A stretch of 27,005 nt of DNA from an uncultured Clostridia bacterium (GCA_947624425.1 CANQKG010000002.1:1-27005), one strand, 5' to 3'; numbered from the stretch's first letter, positions 7,289-16,219 are shown. Notes: a model not told the origin generated them from the sequence alone. Translations and numbers: made by a program.

Positions 7289-8747
7289 AAAAAGACATGA
7301 TCTCCCCTTTCCTGTTCAGGATTTCATCAAAACGGCGGCGATATTCATCGGGATATTTGAAATTGAAGATCCGTTCGATCTTTCCGCCCGGTTCTACCAA
7401 CTTGGTGACGGCGGATGCGCCTGCGGCAAGGATCGAGTGCGTTTCATCCATGATAAACACATTGTAAAGCCCCTCATAACCCGGCTTTGCGTACCCGACA
7501 TTTTCGAGACTTTCCAGTGTATTCTTTTGCCGGTACATATAGTAAGGGCGGTAGCCGTTTGCCAGCAGTCTTTCCCGGGAGAGGGTCAGCATTTTCGCCG
7601 TCTCCCCTTCCCCGCTTGAAAACTGCTGCCGATTTTCCTGATAAAGGGTGGAGGAGCGTTTGAGGGTCAGGGTATGCACCGTAATGTTTTCGGGCGAGAG
7701 AGACAGCGCTGTATCCAGCGTTTTGGAAAAGCCCTCCGGCGTATCTCCCGGCAGCCCGGCGATCAGATCCATATTGATACAGGAAAATCCGACCGATCTT
7801 GCCAACATGTAAGCATCCAGTACATCTTGGGCGGTATGCCGTCGTCCTATGGTACGAAGAACCGAATCGGAAAAAGTCTGAGGGTTAATGCTGATCCGTT
7901 CGATTCCGGCGTCGCGGATCGCGCAAAGTTTCGCTTCGGTGATGGTATCCGGTCTGCCTGCTTCCACCGTATATTCGCGCAGATGAGAAAGATCAAAGGA
8001 GGACGCGATCACTTCAAAAAGGTGTTGAAGCTGCTTGGCCGACAGTGTGGTCGGCGTACCGCCGCCGATATAAACGGTCTCCAGCCGCAGAGAAAGCTTT
8101 TTTGTAAGCTTTCCGATCTCGGACAATTCACGGCAAAGCAGGTGAAGATAGGCCGGGATATCCTGCGCCAGCCGCTCCACCGACTGAGAAACAAAAGAAC
8201 AGTAGCTGCACCGGCTCGGACAAAAGGGAATCGCAACATATAGGCTGAAAGAATTGGTGTGGGATGATTCGATTACCCGAATTTCGTGATCTGCCGTCAT
8301 CATGGAAAGCTCCGCCTTTTCCGGCGAAACAAGATAATCCTTTTGCAGCAGCCGGATGATCTGCGGATCGGTTTTGCCCTCATTCCGATACCGGTGGATG
8401 AGTTTCACCGGGCGAATGCCGGTGAGGATCCCCCATTTCGGACGGATACCGGACGCATTTTGCAAGAGCGGAAAGAGCAGCAGACAAAATTGCCGGTCGA
8501 TCTCTTTGCGCGGCAGATCTCTCGCCGAACGGGTGATATGCGCCGCCGTTGTTACGGTGTGACTGACCATCACGACAAGAAAATGCAATCCCGATAAAAC
8601 GGGTTTCAGCCGCAGATATAATACGATATCGTCTTCGATCCTGCCCTGATATTCATAGAGAAACCGCATTTTCCGATATGGGTAAAAGGAGCGGCAAAGG
8701 GCTTCGATCTCGTATTTTTGCGGATAACCGTCAAATACCAATGTCAT
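7269..8747 (-). CDS. hemZ: HemZ-type radical SAM protein (coproporphyrinogen dehydrogenase-like)
   Basis: This 492-residue radical SAM enzyme is related to the oxygen-independent coproporphyrinogen III oxidases. The N-terminal 165 residues form the extra domain typical of HemZ, followed by the iron-sulfur motif C176-x3-C180-x2-C183 (PFCPSRCSYCSF). The SAM-binding glycines (YIGGGTPTTL), an EAGRPDT segment and the SINPQTFSD strand follow. After the third cysteine there is SF, as in HemW-like proteins, rather than the extra cysteine of classical HemN, so the heme-pathway activity is not assured. The start ATG at 8747 lies 4 bases after the stop of the metallo-hydrolase gene, and the 3' end overlaps the kinase gene. 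This order after rel and dtd is common in Firmicutes. Confidence 0.88.
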   Translation of the reverse strand: MTLVFDGYPQKYEIEALCRSFYPYRKMRFLYEYQGRIEDDIVLYLRLKPVLSGLHFLVVMVSHTVTTAAHITRSARDLPRKEIDRQFCLLLFPLLQNASGIRPKWGILTGIRPVKLIHRYRNEGKTDPQIIRLLQKDYLVSPEKAELSMMTADHEIRVIESSHTNSFSLYVAIPFCPSRCSYCSFVSQSVERLAQDIPAYLHLLCRELSEIGKLTKKLSLRLETVYIGGGTPTTLSAKQLQHLFEVIASSFDLSHLREYTVEAGRPDTITEAKLCAIRDAGIERISINPQTFSDSVLRTIGRRHTAQDVLDAYMLARSVGFSCINMDLIAGLPGDTPEGFSKTLDTALSLSPENITVHTLTLKRSSTLYQENRQQFSSGEGETAKMLTLSRERLLANGYRPYYMYRQKNTLESLENVGYAKPGYEGLYNVFIMDETHSILAAGASAVTKLVEPGGKIERIFNFKYPDEYRRRFDEILNRKGEIMSFYETYLS

Positions 8748-8751
8748 ATCA

Positions 8752-9390
8752 TCACCGCATCAAATTCATATAAGGATTGTTGATCCGTTCAAAGGCCAGG
8801 GTCGTCTCCGGTCCGTGTCCGCAGTAAGCGGTACCATCATAAGGCAGACCTGCCAAACGAGACAGGGAGGCCACAATAATCCGGTCGTCGCCGCCGTAAC
8901 AGTCGGTTCTGCCGCAGGAAAGATAGAAAAGCGTGTCGCCGCAAAACAGTGTTTCCTCCCTGCCCTCTTTGCAAAGATAACAGACCGAACCTTTGCTGTG
9001 TCCCGGGGTGTGGAGAACCTCAAAAGAAAGTGCGCCGACCGCAACGGTATCGCCGTCAATCAGCAGGCGATCCGGAGCGTCCACCGGCGGAATCGCTCCG
9101 GTGAAAAGGAGCGCCAGGTTTTTACGGTTGTCTGACAGCAGCTCGGCGTCCAGCTGATGGATCATCAGCTCTGCGCCGGTTTGCCGCCGTATTTCATTGA
9201 CTGCGGCAATATGATCGTAATGTCCGTGGGTCAATAAGATCGTTTTGATCGTCATCGAATGTGCCGCCGCAGTACGCAGAATACGCTCGGGTTCTGCGCC
9301 CGGATCAATGACGGCGGTTTGTCCGTTTGCGTCGGAGACGAGATAGCAGTTTGTCTCAAGAGCGCCGACGGGTAAAGTGATACAGGTCAT
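8752..9390 (-). CDS. MBL-fold metallo-hydrolase (glyoxalase II-like)
   Basis: This is a cytoplasmic metallo-beta-lactamase-fold hydrolase of 212 residues, close to the YqgX/glyoxalase II-like family. The metal-binding motif H55-x-H57-x-D59-H60 (THGHYDH) is followed by H131 (HTPGHSKG), D152 (FCGDTLF) and H192 (CGHGPET), so the full set of di-metal ligands is present. The short C-terminus lacks the long helical domain of true glyoxalase II, so thioester hydrolysis is only one possibility. ATG 9390 has a GGAG directly upstream. It sits between dtd and hemZ, a conserved position in Firmicutes. Confidence 0.88.
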   Translation of the reverse strand: MTCITLPVGALETNCYLVSDANGQTAVIDPGAEPERILRTAAAHSMTIKTILLTHGHYDHIAAVNEIRRQTGAELMIHQLDAELLSDNRKNLALLFTGAIPPVDAPDRLLIDGDTVAVGALSFEVLHTPGHSKGSVCYLCKEGREETLFCGDTLFYLSCGRTDCYGGDDRIIVASLSRLAGLPYDGTAYCGHGPETTLAFERINNPYMNLMR

Positions 9391-9415
9391 GTTTTCTCCA
9401 TTCTGCCGCCGAAAG

Positions 9416-9877
9416 TCATCTGCGGCTTTGTTTTAAGTCATCGGTATCCAGCATGACGGTAACGGGACCGTCGTTGACCAGCGTCAGTTTCATATCTGCG
9501 CCGAATATGCCGGTTTCCACTGTGAGAGGGTAATTGCGCAGCGTGTTGAGAAAAGCCCGGTAAAGCGGTTCGGCCTCCTGCGACCCTGCCGCATCGGAAA
9601 AATCGGGACGGTTGCCGCGCCTGCAGTTTGCCGCAAGCGTAAAATTGGAAACCGCCAAAATGGATCCGTCCACCTCCTGCAGAGAAAGATTCATTTTATC
9701 CTCTGCGCCGGTAAAAATCCGCAGCTTCGCCGCTTTGTTTGCCAAAAGCGCGGCGTCGGCTTCGGTATCTCCTTTCAGGATGCCCAGCAGGATCAAATAT
9801 CCTTTCCCGATTTGAGATATCACCTTTCCGTCTACGGTAACGGAAGCCTGTGATACCCGCTGTATCAATGCGCGCAT
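9416..9877 (-). CDS. dtd: D-aminoacyl-tRNA deacylase
   Basis: Dtd hydrolyses D-amino acids (and mischarged glycine) from tRNA. The 153 residues are full length. The start RALIQRVSQASVTVDGK, the segment KMNLSL, and the Gly-cisPro motif GPVT (137-140) within VNDGPVTVMLD match the family. The active-site SQFTL motif reads SNFTL here (S77, N78), a Gln to Asn change from the form I remember as usual. ATG 9877 has TGAGGTGA upstream. It follows rel by 16 bases in the same transcript, so proofreading and the stringent response enzyme are co-expressed. Confidence 0.93.
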   Translation of the reverse strand: MRALIQRVSQASVTVDGKVISQIGKGYLILLGILKGDTEADAALLANKAAKLRIFTGAEDKMNLSLQEVDGSILAVSNFTLAANCRRGNRPDFSDAAGSQEAEPLYRAFLNTLRNYPLTVETGIFGADMKLTLVNDGPVTVMLDTDDLKQSRR

Positions 9878-9893
9878 ATCCGTTCACCTCAAG

Positions 9894-12086
9894 CTAGTTC
9901 ATTTTCCGCTCGACCGAGATCACGCCGCTGACCTTGGAGAGCCGCTGCTGGATATGAGAAAGCTGATCCACGCCGCCGACGCTTAGGGTAGTGACAATGC
10001 TGGCGTTCCCGTTTTTCAACTCACGGGCATTGAGCTCGTGTACCGGTATCCGAAATTCCGCCAGAACCATGCTGATATCCATGACCAGCCCGTTACGGTC
10101 GTGCGCCACAATATCCAGCGTAGAGCGGAAAGAAGTGTCGGTTCCGGATACGCCTGCCCATCTGACCGGGATCAGCCGGTCTGCCTGTTCCGGTTCGTTT
10201 TGCACCGCCAGAATATTGATACAGTCTTTTTTATGAACCGAAACGCCGTGTCCTCTGGTGATGAACCCGATGATATCATCGCCCGGAAGCGGATTGCAGC
10301 ACTGTGAGAAACGGACAAGGCAATTATCGATTCCCTCAACGATGACGCCGTTTTGACTTTTGGCGGAACGCTGAAGTTGATTTTGCATCAGTCTCTGACC
10401 GTATTCGCCGTTTTTCTGGCGCCGTTGATAGTCATCACGGATCCGAGGCATAATGCGGGATAAAACAATACCGCCGTAGCCGATCGCCGCATAAAAATCG
10501 TCCGGCGTATCGCAATGCTGACGATGGGCAAGCTCGGTGACAAATACCTGAAATTCTTCCTCGGAAAGGCGTATCATATTGCGGCGCAGCTCGTTATCCA
10601 GCTCCGCTTTTCCCTCTTTTACATTCTCTTCCCGCCGCTCCCGTTTGAACCAGCTTCTGATTTTATTTCGCGCTTCACTGGTCTTTACCATTTTAAGCCA
10701 TTCCCGGTTTGGCCCGTGACGCTCCTGCTTTGAGGTGACGATATCGACGATCTCGCCGGTTTTCAGCACATAGTCAAGCGGAACGATCCTGCCGTTGACC
10801 TTTGCGCTTGTCATACGGTTGCCGACTGCGCTGTGGATCGAATAGGCAAAATCAATCACATTCGAGCCGACCGGCAGGCACTTGACGTCGCCCTTCGGGG
10901 TAAACACATATACCGATTCGCCCGCCAGATCGTTTTTGATGGTACTGACCAGATCGGACGGGTCGGCGCTTTCGGTCTGCGATTCCAGAATTTGCCGCAC
11001 CCATGCAAGCCGTTCGTCCAGCTTGCCGCTTTTCTGCACGCCGGCTTTGTATTTCCAGTGTGCGGCGATCCCGTACTCGGCGGTATAGTGCATATCCCAT
11101 GTGCGGATCTGCACCTCAAACGGAACGCCTGCCTGCCCGATCACCGTGGTGTGCAGAGACTGATACATATTCGGTTTGGGCATCGAGATATAATCCTTGA
11201 ACCGATTGGGGATCGGTGTGTAAAGGTCATGAATGATACCGAGACTGTTATAGCATTCGATGACCGAATTGACAATGATTCTCACCGCATAGATATCATA
11301 TACCTCGTCAAACTGCTTGCCTGCCACATAAACCTTTCGGTAGATACTGTAGGTGCTTTTCACCCGTCCGTAAACATGAGGCTCCAAGTCATTTTCAAGC
11401 AGACGGCGGCTGATTTCTTCCTTGATGGCGCCGATAAAGGCGGAGCGTTCCTCCTGCTTCATGGCAAGGTGATTTTCGATCTCCCGATAGGCGACCGGAT
11501 CCAGATATTGCAGCGCCAGATCCTCCAGCTCTTCCTTTACTGCGCGGATACCGAGGCGGTGGGCCAGCGGCGCATAGATCTCCATGGTCTCCAGAGACTT
11601 TTCGCGCTGCTTATCCGGCTTCCAGCCGTCCGCCGTCCGCATATTGTGCAGGCGGTCGGCGAGCTTTATGATGATGACGCGGATATCCTCCGACATGGCA
11701 AGCAGCATCTTGCGGATATTCTCGGTCTGCTGCTCCTCCTTGGTGGAAAGCGGCACCTTTCCGAGCTTGGTGACCCCCTCGACCAGAAGCGCCACATCCT
11801 TGCCGAACCGCCTTCTGATGCTGTCGGAGGTGATCTCGGTATCCTCCACCACATCATGAAGTAAAGCGGCACAAAGGCTGTCGGTGTCCATACCGAGGTC
11901 GATTAAAATGCAGGCAACGGCGATCGGGTGGGAGATATAAGGCTCCCCCGAAAGCCGCTTCTGCCCCTGATGCGCGCGGTTTGCCAAATCGTATGCGTCG
12001 TTTATCTTATCATAATCGTAGTTTTTGTCGGATTCCGTGATCCGCTCCATCAGCTTTTCGATCGTATATACCGTTGTGTCTTTCAA
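9894..12086 (-). CDS. rel: Bifunctional (p)ppGpp synthetase/hydrolase Rel
   Basis: This enzyme makes and degrades the stringent-response alarmone. At 730 residues it is the full-length Rel form. Visible in order: the HD hydrolase domain with H53, H77-D78 (LLHDVVEDT) and LADRLHNMRT; the synthetase domain with YDIYAVRIIV, YISMPKPNMYQSLHTTV and FEVQIRT; the TGS domain from about residue 395 (VFTPKGDVKCLPVGSNVIDFAYSIH, abbreviated here to its ends); a Cys-containing segment FSQCCNPLPGD; and a C-terminal ACT domain (about 660-730). The start is TTG at 12086. It overlaps the recJ stop by 4 bases (TTGA) and has GGAGG 7 bases upstream. An apt gene often found between recJ and rel in Firmicutes is absent here. 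Confidence 0.95.
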   Translation of the reverse strand: MKDTTVYTIEKLMERITESDKNYDYDKINDAYDLANRAHQGQKRLSGEPYISHPIAVACILIDLGMDTDSLCAALLHDVVEDTEITSDSIRRRFGKDVALLVEGVTKLGKVPLSTKEEQQTENIRKMLLAMSEDIRVIIIKLADRLHNMRTADGWKPDKQREKSLETMEIYAPLAHRLGIRAVKEELEDLALQYLDPVAYREIENHLAMKQEERSAFIGAIKEEISRRLLENDLEPHVYGRVKSTYSIYRKVYVAGKQFDEVYDIYAVRIIVNSVIECYNSLGIIHDLYTPIPNRFKDYISMPKPNMYQSLHTTVIGQAGVPFEVQIRTWDMHYTAEYGIAAHWKYKAGVQKSGKLDERLAWVRQILESQTESADPSDLVSTIKNDLAGESVYVFTPKGDVKCLPVGSNVIDFAYSIHSAVGNRMTSAKVNGRIVPLDYVLKTGEIVDIVTSKQERHGPNREWLKMVKTSEARNKIRSWFKRERREENVKEGKAELDNELRRNMIRLSEEEFQVFVTELAHRQHCDTPDDFYAAIGYGGIVLSRIMPRIRDDYQRRQKNGEYGQRLMQNQLQRSAKSQNGVIVEGIDNCLVRFSQCCNPLPGDDIIGFITRGHGVSVHKKDCINILAVQNEPEQADRLIPVRWAGVSGTDTSFRSTLDIVAHDRNGLVMDISMVLAEFRIPVHELNARELKNGNASIVTTLSVGGVDQLSHIQQRLSKVSGVISVERKMN

Positions 12087-14128
12087 AAGGACGCCTCCCC
12101 TCTTGTTTCTGCCAAAAGCATTTGATAGGTTGCGGTCTCGCGCAGTGCCATCTTGGGCGGAGCCTGTGACAGCCGCAGCGGACGCATCAAAGCGGAACCG
12201 GAAATCACGCCCGCTTCGTAAAGAATATCCAGTGACAGGCAGACCGTATCATACCGCAGCCGATCGGAGAGCATAAAATAAAGCAGATCGGCGTCGACCG
12301 GCAGAGAGGTTTTTTTCAAAACGGAATAAACCAAATTGATCTGTTCCCGACCGGGCAGGACGTCTTCGCATTGTTCCGGCGTCAACATGTGGTACCGTGC
12401 GGCTTCGTACCGTTCCAGTCCCCGCAGATATCGCTTTTGCGAAAAACGGGCAGGGCGGATATCCTCCGCCTGTATCGTGACCGACATGACGCCGCGGAAA
12501 GTGTGAAGCTTTGCCGTAACCGCCAAATCCACCACAGCGCCGACGCGGTAAGGGAACCGGTCGGTCGGCGTACCGAACAAAAGCAGTTCAAAGTCGCTTT
12601 TTTGTCCGCTGCAAAGAAGCTTGGTATGTTTTCCTTCCGACAAAGGCAAAATCCGGCGGACGGTGATATTTTCAAAGCAGAAAACCGGCGGCTGATTGCC
12701 GGCGCCAAACGGCCGCAGCACCTCCAGAGAGGATACTGCTTCGACTGTCAGCTCCTCCGGCTCCAGCTTGGCGTCGCACGCCAAAACAGAACGAGGGAGA
12801 AAAGGCAATGATGCGGCATAGGCTTCGACGGCCTCCATAAACCGTGGAAGGTTTTCTTTTTTCAGGGAAGCGCCTGCGGCAAGCTTATGACCGCCGTAGC
12901 GGATCAGAAGATCCTTGGTGAACCCCAGCATATGAAAGAGCGAAAACTCACCCAGACTGCGCCCTGAACCGGTCAGAATGCCGTTTTCTTCCGAAAAAAG
13001 GAAACAGGGTTTCCCGTATTGCTCCACCATTTTGGCGCTGACAATCCCGATGACGCCGTGGTGCCAGTTCTCGCCCGAAAATACCAGTACGCGCCGCTGT
13101 AAAAGCGCGGGATCCTCTTGAATTTGCTGTGTAAGGCGGCCAAGTATCTCCTGTTCCGCCGCCTTTCGTCGGTCGTTGCAGGCCTGTAATTCTTCCGCCA
13201 GCTTTTCCGCTTCCTCCTGTGATGAGGACGTCAAAAGGCGCAGTGCAAGCCGCGGATCTGCCATTCTGCCTGCCGCATTGATGCGGGGAGCCAGACGAAA
13301 CGCCACTTCTTCCTCGGTAATGCCGTTTCCCGGGGTCATGCCCGCAATCTGCATCAACGCCCGAATGCCTGGACGCTCGGTGGCAGCAAGCTGTTTTAAC
13401 CCTCGTTTTACAATCGTTCTGTTTGCCGACGTCATCGGCATCACATCGGCTATTGTGCCGATCGTTGCCAAATCGGCATATCGTTTCAACGCAGTCTCAG
13501 TATCTCCCAGCAGTGCGGCGGCAAGCTGAAGCGATACGCCGACCCCCGCAAAATCAGAATACTCCGCTCCGCTTCCCTTGCAGTGCGGATCCATAACGGC
13601 AAGCGCCTGCGGCAGCGTTTGACCGGGTTGGTGATGATCGGTGATGATCAGGTCTATGGATAGTTCACGCAGCAGCTGTGCTTCTTTCACGGCAGAAATA
13701 CCGTTATCCACCGTGATGATAAGCTTTGTCCCGCTTTCCGCCAAACGGCGAAGCGCGGCTTGGTTCATGCCATAGCCCTCGCCGAGCCGATTGGGCAAAT
13801 ATGCCGAGACCCGCCCGCCGAGTGAAAGAATACAGTCGCAAAGCAAAGCGGTGGAAGTCACGCCGTCACAGTCATAGTCTCCATATACCGTGATTTTTTC
13901 ACCGCGTTCTATCGCACTTTGGATCCGTGCAACGACCTTTTCCATACCCTGCCATTCCATCGGATCCTGCAAGGGCGTGTCGATCAGATACCGTCCGGCC
14001 AAAAATGGCGCAAAGTAGCCACGGTTTACCATGACCGTTGCCGCAAGCTCACTGATCCGGTACTCTGCGGCAAGGATCTTTGCTTTTTCGATATCGGTAT
14101 CCGGGATCTTCCAAAGTCGACACGGCAT
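12083..14128 (-). CDS. recJ: Single-stranded-DNA-specific exonuclease RecJ
   Basis: RecJ degrades single-stranded DNA 5' to 3' in recombinational and mismatch repair. The 681 residues include the DHH phosphoesterase core with D84, D86 and D88 (YGDYDCDGVTS), TVDNG (139-143), D164-H165-H166 (ITDHHQPG) and the DPHCKG segment, then a DHHA1-type region with GSGRS, and an OB-like region near residues 450-560. The C-terminal extension beyond the E. coli length is usual for Firmicutes. ATG 14128 is preceded by AAGGTGGTG. It is the first gene of a run continuing through rel, dtd, an MBL hydrolase, hemZ and a kinase, and a promoter lies directly upstream. Confidence 0.94.
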   Translation of the reverse strand: MPCRLWKIPDTDIEKAKILAAEYRISELAATVMVNRGYFAPFLAGRYLIDTPLQDPMEWQGMEKVVARIQSAIERGEKITVYGDYDCDGVTSTALLCDCILSLGGRVSAYLPNRLGEGYGMNQAALRRLAESGTKLIITVDNGISAVKEAQLLRELSIDLIITDHHQPGQTLPQALAVMDPHCKGSGAEYSDFAGVGVSLQLAAALLGDTETALKRYADLATIGTIADVMPMTSANRTIVKRGLKQLAATERPGIRALMQIAGMTPGNGITEEEVAFRLAPRINAAGRMADPRLALRLLTSSSQEEAEKLAEELQACNDRRKAAEQEILGRLTQQIQEDPALLQRRVLVFSGENWHHGVIGIVSAKMVEQYGKPCFLFSEENGILTGSGRSLGEFSLFHMLGFTKDLLIRYGGHKLAAGASLKKENLPRFMEAVEAYAASLPFLPRSVLACDAKLEPEELTVEAVSSLEVLRPFGAGNQPPVFCFENITVRRILPLSEGKHTKLLCSGQKSDFELLLFGTPTDRFPYRVGAVVDLAVTAKLHTFRGVMSVTIQAEDIRPARFSQKRYLRGLERYEAARYHMLTPEQCEDVLPGREQINLVYSVLKKTSLPVDADLLYFMLSDRLRYDTVCLSLDILYEAGVISGSALMRPLRLSQAPPKMALRETATYQMLLAETRGEASF

Positions 14129-14152
14129 TCGGTATCACCACCTTGCTTTACT

Positions 14153-14181
14153 ATCATACTATAAATTCCGACAAAAGGCAA
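14153..14181 (-). promoter_or_regulatory. Promoter for the recJ-rel run
   Basis: On the minus strand, TTGCCT (14176-14181), a 17-base spacer and TATGAT (14153-14158) precede recJ. The sequence closely resembles the promoter at 19154-19183: both have TTGCCTTTT and TATGATAGT followed by AAAG. Confidence 0.65.
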
Positions 14182-14211
14182 GGCGCTGACCGTATGATTT
14201 CAGTCAGCGCC
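14182..14211 (-). terminator. Probable terminator after the M18 aminopeptidase gene
   Basis: GGCGCTGAC (14182-14190) pairs with GTCAGCGCC (14203-14211) around a 12-base loop. On the minus strand it is followed by an interrupted T-rich stretch (TTGCCTTTTGT), which doubles as the recJ -35 region. It lies 21 bases after the M18 stop, so it probably closes the DUF951-to-M18 operon. Confidence 0.65.
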
Positions 14212-14232
14212 CGCTTAGAAAGCCATATCACA

Positions 14233-15636
14233 TCAGTCCACGGAAAATGCGGTGAATGCGCGGTAAGCCATATAAATATCGATTTTCGATGTGACTTCAA
14301 AGGGGGCGTGCATCGACAAAACGGGAACGCCCAAATCGATCACATCTACATTCAGATCGGCAATATACGCCGCGACCGTGCCGCCGCCGCCTTGATCGAC
14401 CTTCCCAAGCTCACCGGTCTGCCAGATCACATGATGGCGATCCAGTATGCTGCGGATCGCACCGGCATATTCGGCGGAAGCGTCCGAAGTGCCGGATTTG
14501 CCCCATGCGCCGGTGTATTTGGTAATCACCACGCCATAGTTCAGATAGGAAGCATTCTGCCGCTCGGACACATCGGCAAAGGTGGGATCAAACGCGGCGT
14601 TGACATCAGCGGACAGGCAAGTGGTATGGGACAGTACCGTTCTGCCCGCAACGCCGTAGGGCGCCGCCAGATCGGAAATAAAGTAACGCAGGAATGCCGA
14701 CTGCATACCGGTATTGCCGTGACTGCCGGTTTCCTCCTTGTCAGCCAGTACCGTGACCAGCGTTTGCTTCGGGCTTTCACAGTCAAGAGTAGCGCGAAGC
14801 GCCGTGTAGGCACAGACCCGGTCGTCCTGCCCGTAAGCGCCTACCATGCTGCGGTCAAAGCCGATGTCCCGCGCCGAAAAGGCGGGAACCGCCTCCAGCT
14901 CCGCAGAGAGGAAATCCGCCTCGGTGACGCCGTATTTCTCCGAGAGGATCTTCATGATATTCAGCTTGACCTTTTTGCTCACCTCATCATCGCAAAATGG
15001 ACGAGAACCGATCAGAATGTTCAGTTCTTCGCCCTTGATTCCCTCCTCCAGCGTGCGCTTCATCTGGTCGTCTGCAAGATGCGGCAGCAAATCGGTGATG
15101 CAGAATGCCGGATCGTTCGGGTCTTCCCCGACGGTGATGGTGATCTTACTGCCGTCCTTTTTCGCCACCACGCCGTGCAGCGCAAGGGGAATGGTGGTCC
15201 ACTGATACTTTTTGATCCCGCCGTAGTAATGGGTCTTAAACAGAGCCAGTTCGCTGTCCTCATAGAGCGGACGCGGCTTGAGGTCCAGTCTGGGCGAATC
15301 GATATGCGCGGCAGAAAGCCGCACGCCTTCTTCGATCGGCTGACTTCCCACAATCGCGAGGATCAGCGCCTTTTCGCGGTTGACGGCATAGACCTTGGCG
15401 CCGGGCTGATATTTGACGCCTGCTTCAAACGGAACAAACCCTTTTTCCTCTGCCAAAGCCACGGCAACCTTCACCGCTTCCCGTTCGGTTTTGGAAGCGT
15501 CCAGAAACCGCTTGTAGTCCTCCGCAAAGGCGTCTGCCTTTGCAAGCTCCGCTTCGTCCATGGTCAAAGCGCCGTTTTTGTTTTGCATCAAAAGCTCTTC
15601 CGCCAGCTTTTGACCTTCTGTCAGTTCCTTTTTCAT
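14233..15636 (-). CDS. M18 family aminopeptidase
   Basis: This zinc aminopeptidase of the M18 (aspartyl aminopeptidase) family trims N-terminal residues from peptides in the cytoplasm. It is 467 residues from ATG 15636, which follows AAAGGAG formed by the last codons of the slt gene. An in-frame upstream start at 15762 would add 42 residues inside slt without support. Metal and catalytic sites are visible: H111 and D113 (SAAHIDSPRLD), a DDRVCAY aspartate, the KEETGS glutamates, DASAEY and the C-terminal SMHAPFEV histidine. It is separated from slt by 4 bases and is the last gene of the operon. Closest to the clostridial M18 group often annotated as aminopeptidase 1 or 2. Confidence 0.92.
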   Translation of the reverse strand: MKKELTEGQKLAEELLMQNKNGALTMDEAELAKADAFAEDYKRFLDASKTEREAVKVAVALAEEKGFVPFEAGVKYQPGAKVYAVNREKALILAIVGSQPIEEGVRLSAAHIDSPRLDLKPRPLYEDSELALFKTHYYGGIKKYQWTTIPLALHGVVAKKDGSKITITVGEDPNDPAFCITDLLPHLADDQMKRTLEEGIKGEELNILIGSRPFCDDEVSKKVKLNIMKILSEKYGVTEADFLSAELEAVPAFSARDIGFDRSMVGAYGQDDRVCAYTALRATLDCESPKQTLVTVLADKEETGSHGNTGMQSAFLRYFISDLAAPYGVAGRTVLSHTTCLSADVNAAFDPTFADVSERQNASYLNYGVVITKYTGAWGKSGTSDASAEYAGAIRSILDRHHVIWQTGELGKVDQGGGGTVAAYIADLNVDVIDLGVPVLSMHAPFEVTSKIDIYMAYRAFTAFSVD

Positions 15637-15640
15637 TTTG

Positions 15641-16219
15641 TTACTCCTTTCCAAAATCCATCTTTCTATACATTTCCAAATTGGCAAGCACCTTGTTGAG
15701 ATATGCCTGTGTGACCGGTGACTGTGCTTCAGGCAAAGTGGTTTCTTTTGGCAGCTCCACATCGGAAAGCCAGTCCGACACGGCGCCCTGTCCCGCGTGA
15801 TATGCCATGATCGCGTTGTTTACATTTCCGCCGAACTCCTTGAGCAAAAGCGCAAGCAGGCAGGTTCCGTACCGTATGTTCTGTTTCGGATCGTACATAT
15901 CGTCGTAACTGACCGAACGATCCCCAATTTGCCTTTGCGTCCACAAAAACGCTTCGTTCATCAGCTGCATCAGTCCCCGCGCTCCCACTTCCGAAGTTGC
16001 GTTCGGGTCAAAGTTGCTTTCGGTGCGGATGATCGCATACACCAAAGCCGGCTCCACGCGGAATTCCGCCGCATAGGTCATAACATATTCCTGATATTCC
16101 AGCGGATATATAAGCCGGTGAAAGGTGGAGATCACGGCAAAGCATCCGCCGAAGGCGATGGAAAGGGACAGAAGCAAGACTACCAGCCATGCCGCGCAGG
16201 GATGTAAACGGCGCTTCAC
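15641..16219 (-). CDS. Membrane-anchored lytic transglycosylase (SLT domain)
   Basis: This enzyme cleaves peptidoglycan glycan strands outside the membrane. The 192-residue protein has a basic N-terminus and one hydrophobic segment (about 9-31), serving as signal anchor. The SLT domain spans about 47-175 with catalytic E67 in IIRTESNFDP, then GARGLMQLM and AYHAGQG (usually AYNAG). The start is GTG 16219, overlapping the upstream stop by 4 bases (GTGA), with a GGAG/AGGA purine stretch upstream. A dephospho-CoA kinase gene followed by an SLT gene is, as I recall, a recurrent order in Clostridia; here the kinase is the C-terminal half of the preceding protein. Confidence 0.9.
   Translation of the reverse strand: MKRRLHPCAAWLVVLLLSLSIAFGGCFAVISTFHRLIYPLEYQEYVMTYAAEFRVEPALVYAIIRTESNFDPNATSEVGARGLMQLMNEAFLWTQRQIGDRSVSYDDMYDPKQNIRYGTCLLALLLKEFGGNVNNAIMAYHAGQGAVSDWLSDVELPKETTLPEAQSPVTQAYLNKVLANLEMYRKMDFGKE

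Noticed and set aside
10833..11864. A 343-codon open frame on the plus strand across rel
   Set aside because: Antisense to the conserved synthetase and hydrolase domains, no ribosome site, no recognisable motif.
14080..15699. A 539-codon open frame on the plus strand across the M18 aminopeptidase gene
   Set aside because: It is fully antisense to a gene with a complete catalytic set, has no ribosome site and its translation resembles no protein; open antisense frames are common in GC-rich codon usage.
15637..15762. A longer N-terminus for the M18 aminopeptidase
   Set aside because: The extra 42 residues lie inside slt and lack family similarity, while ATG 15636 has an excellent ribosome site.
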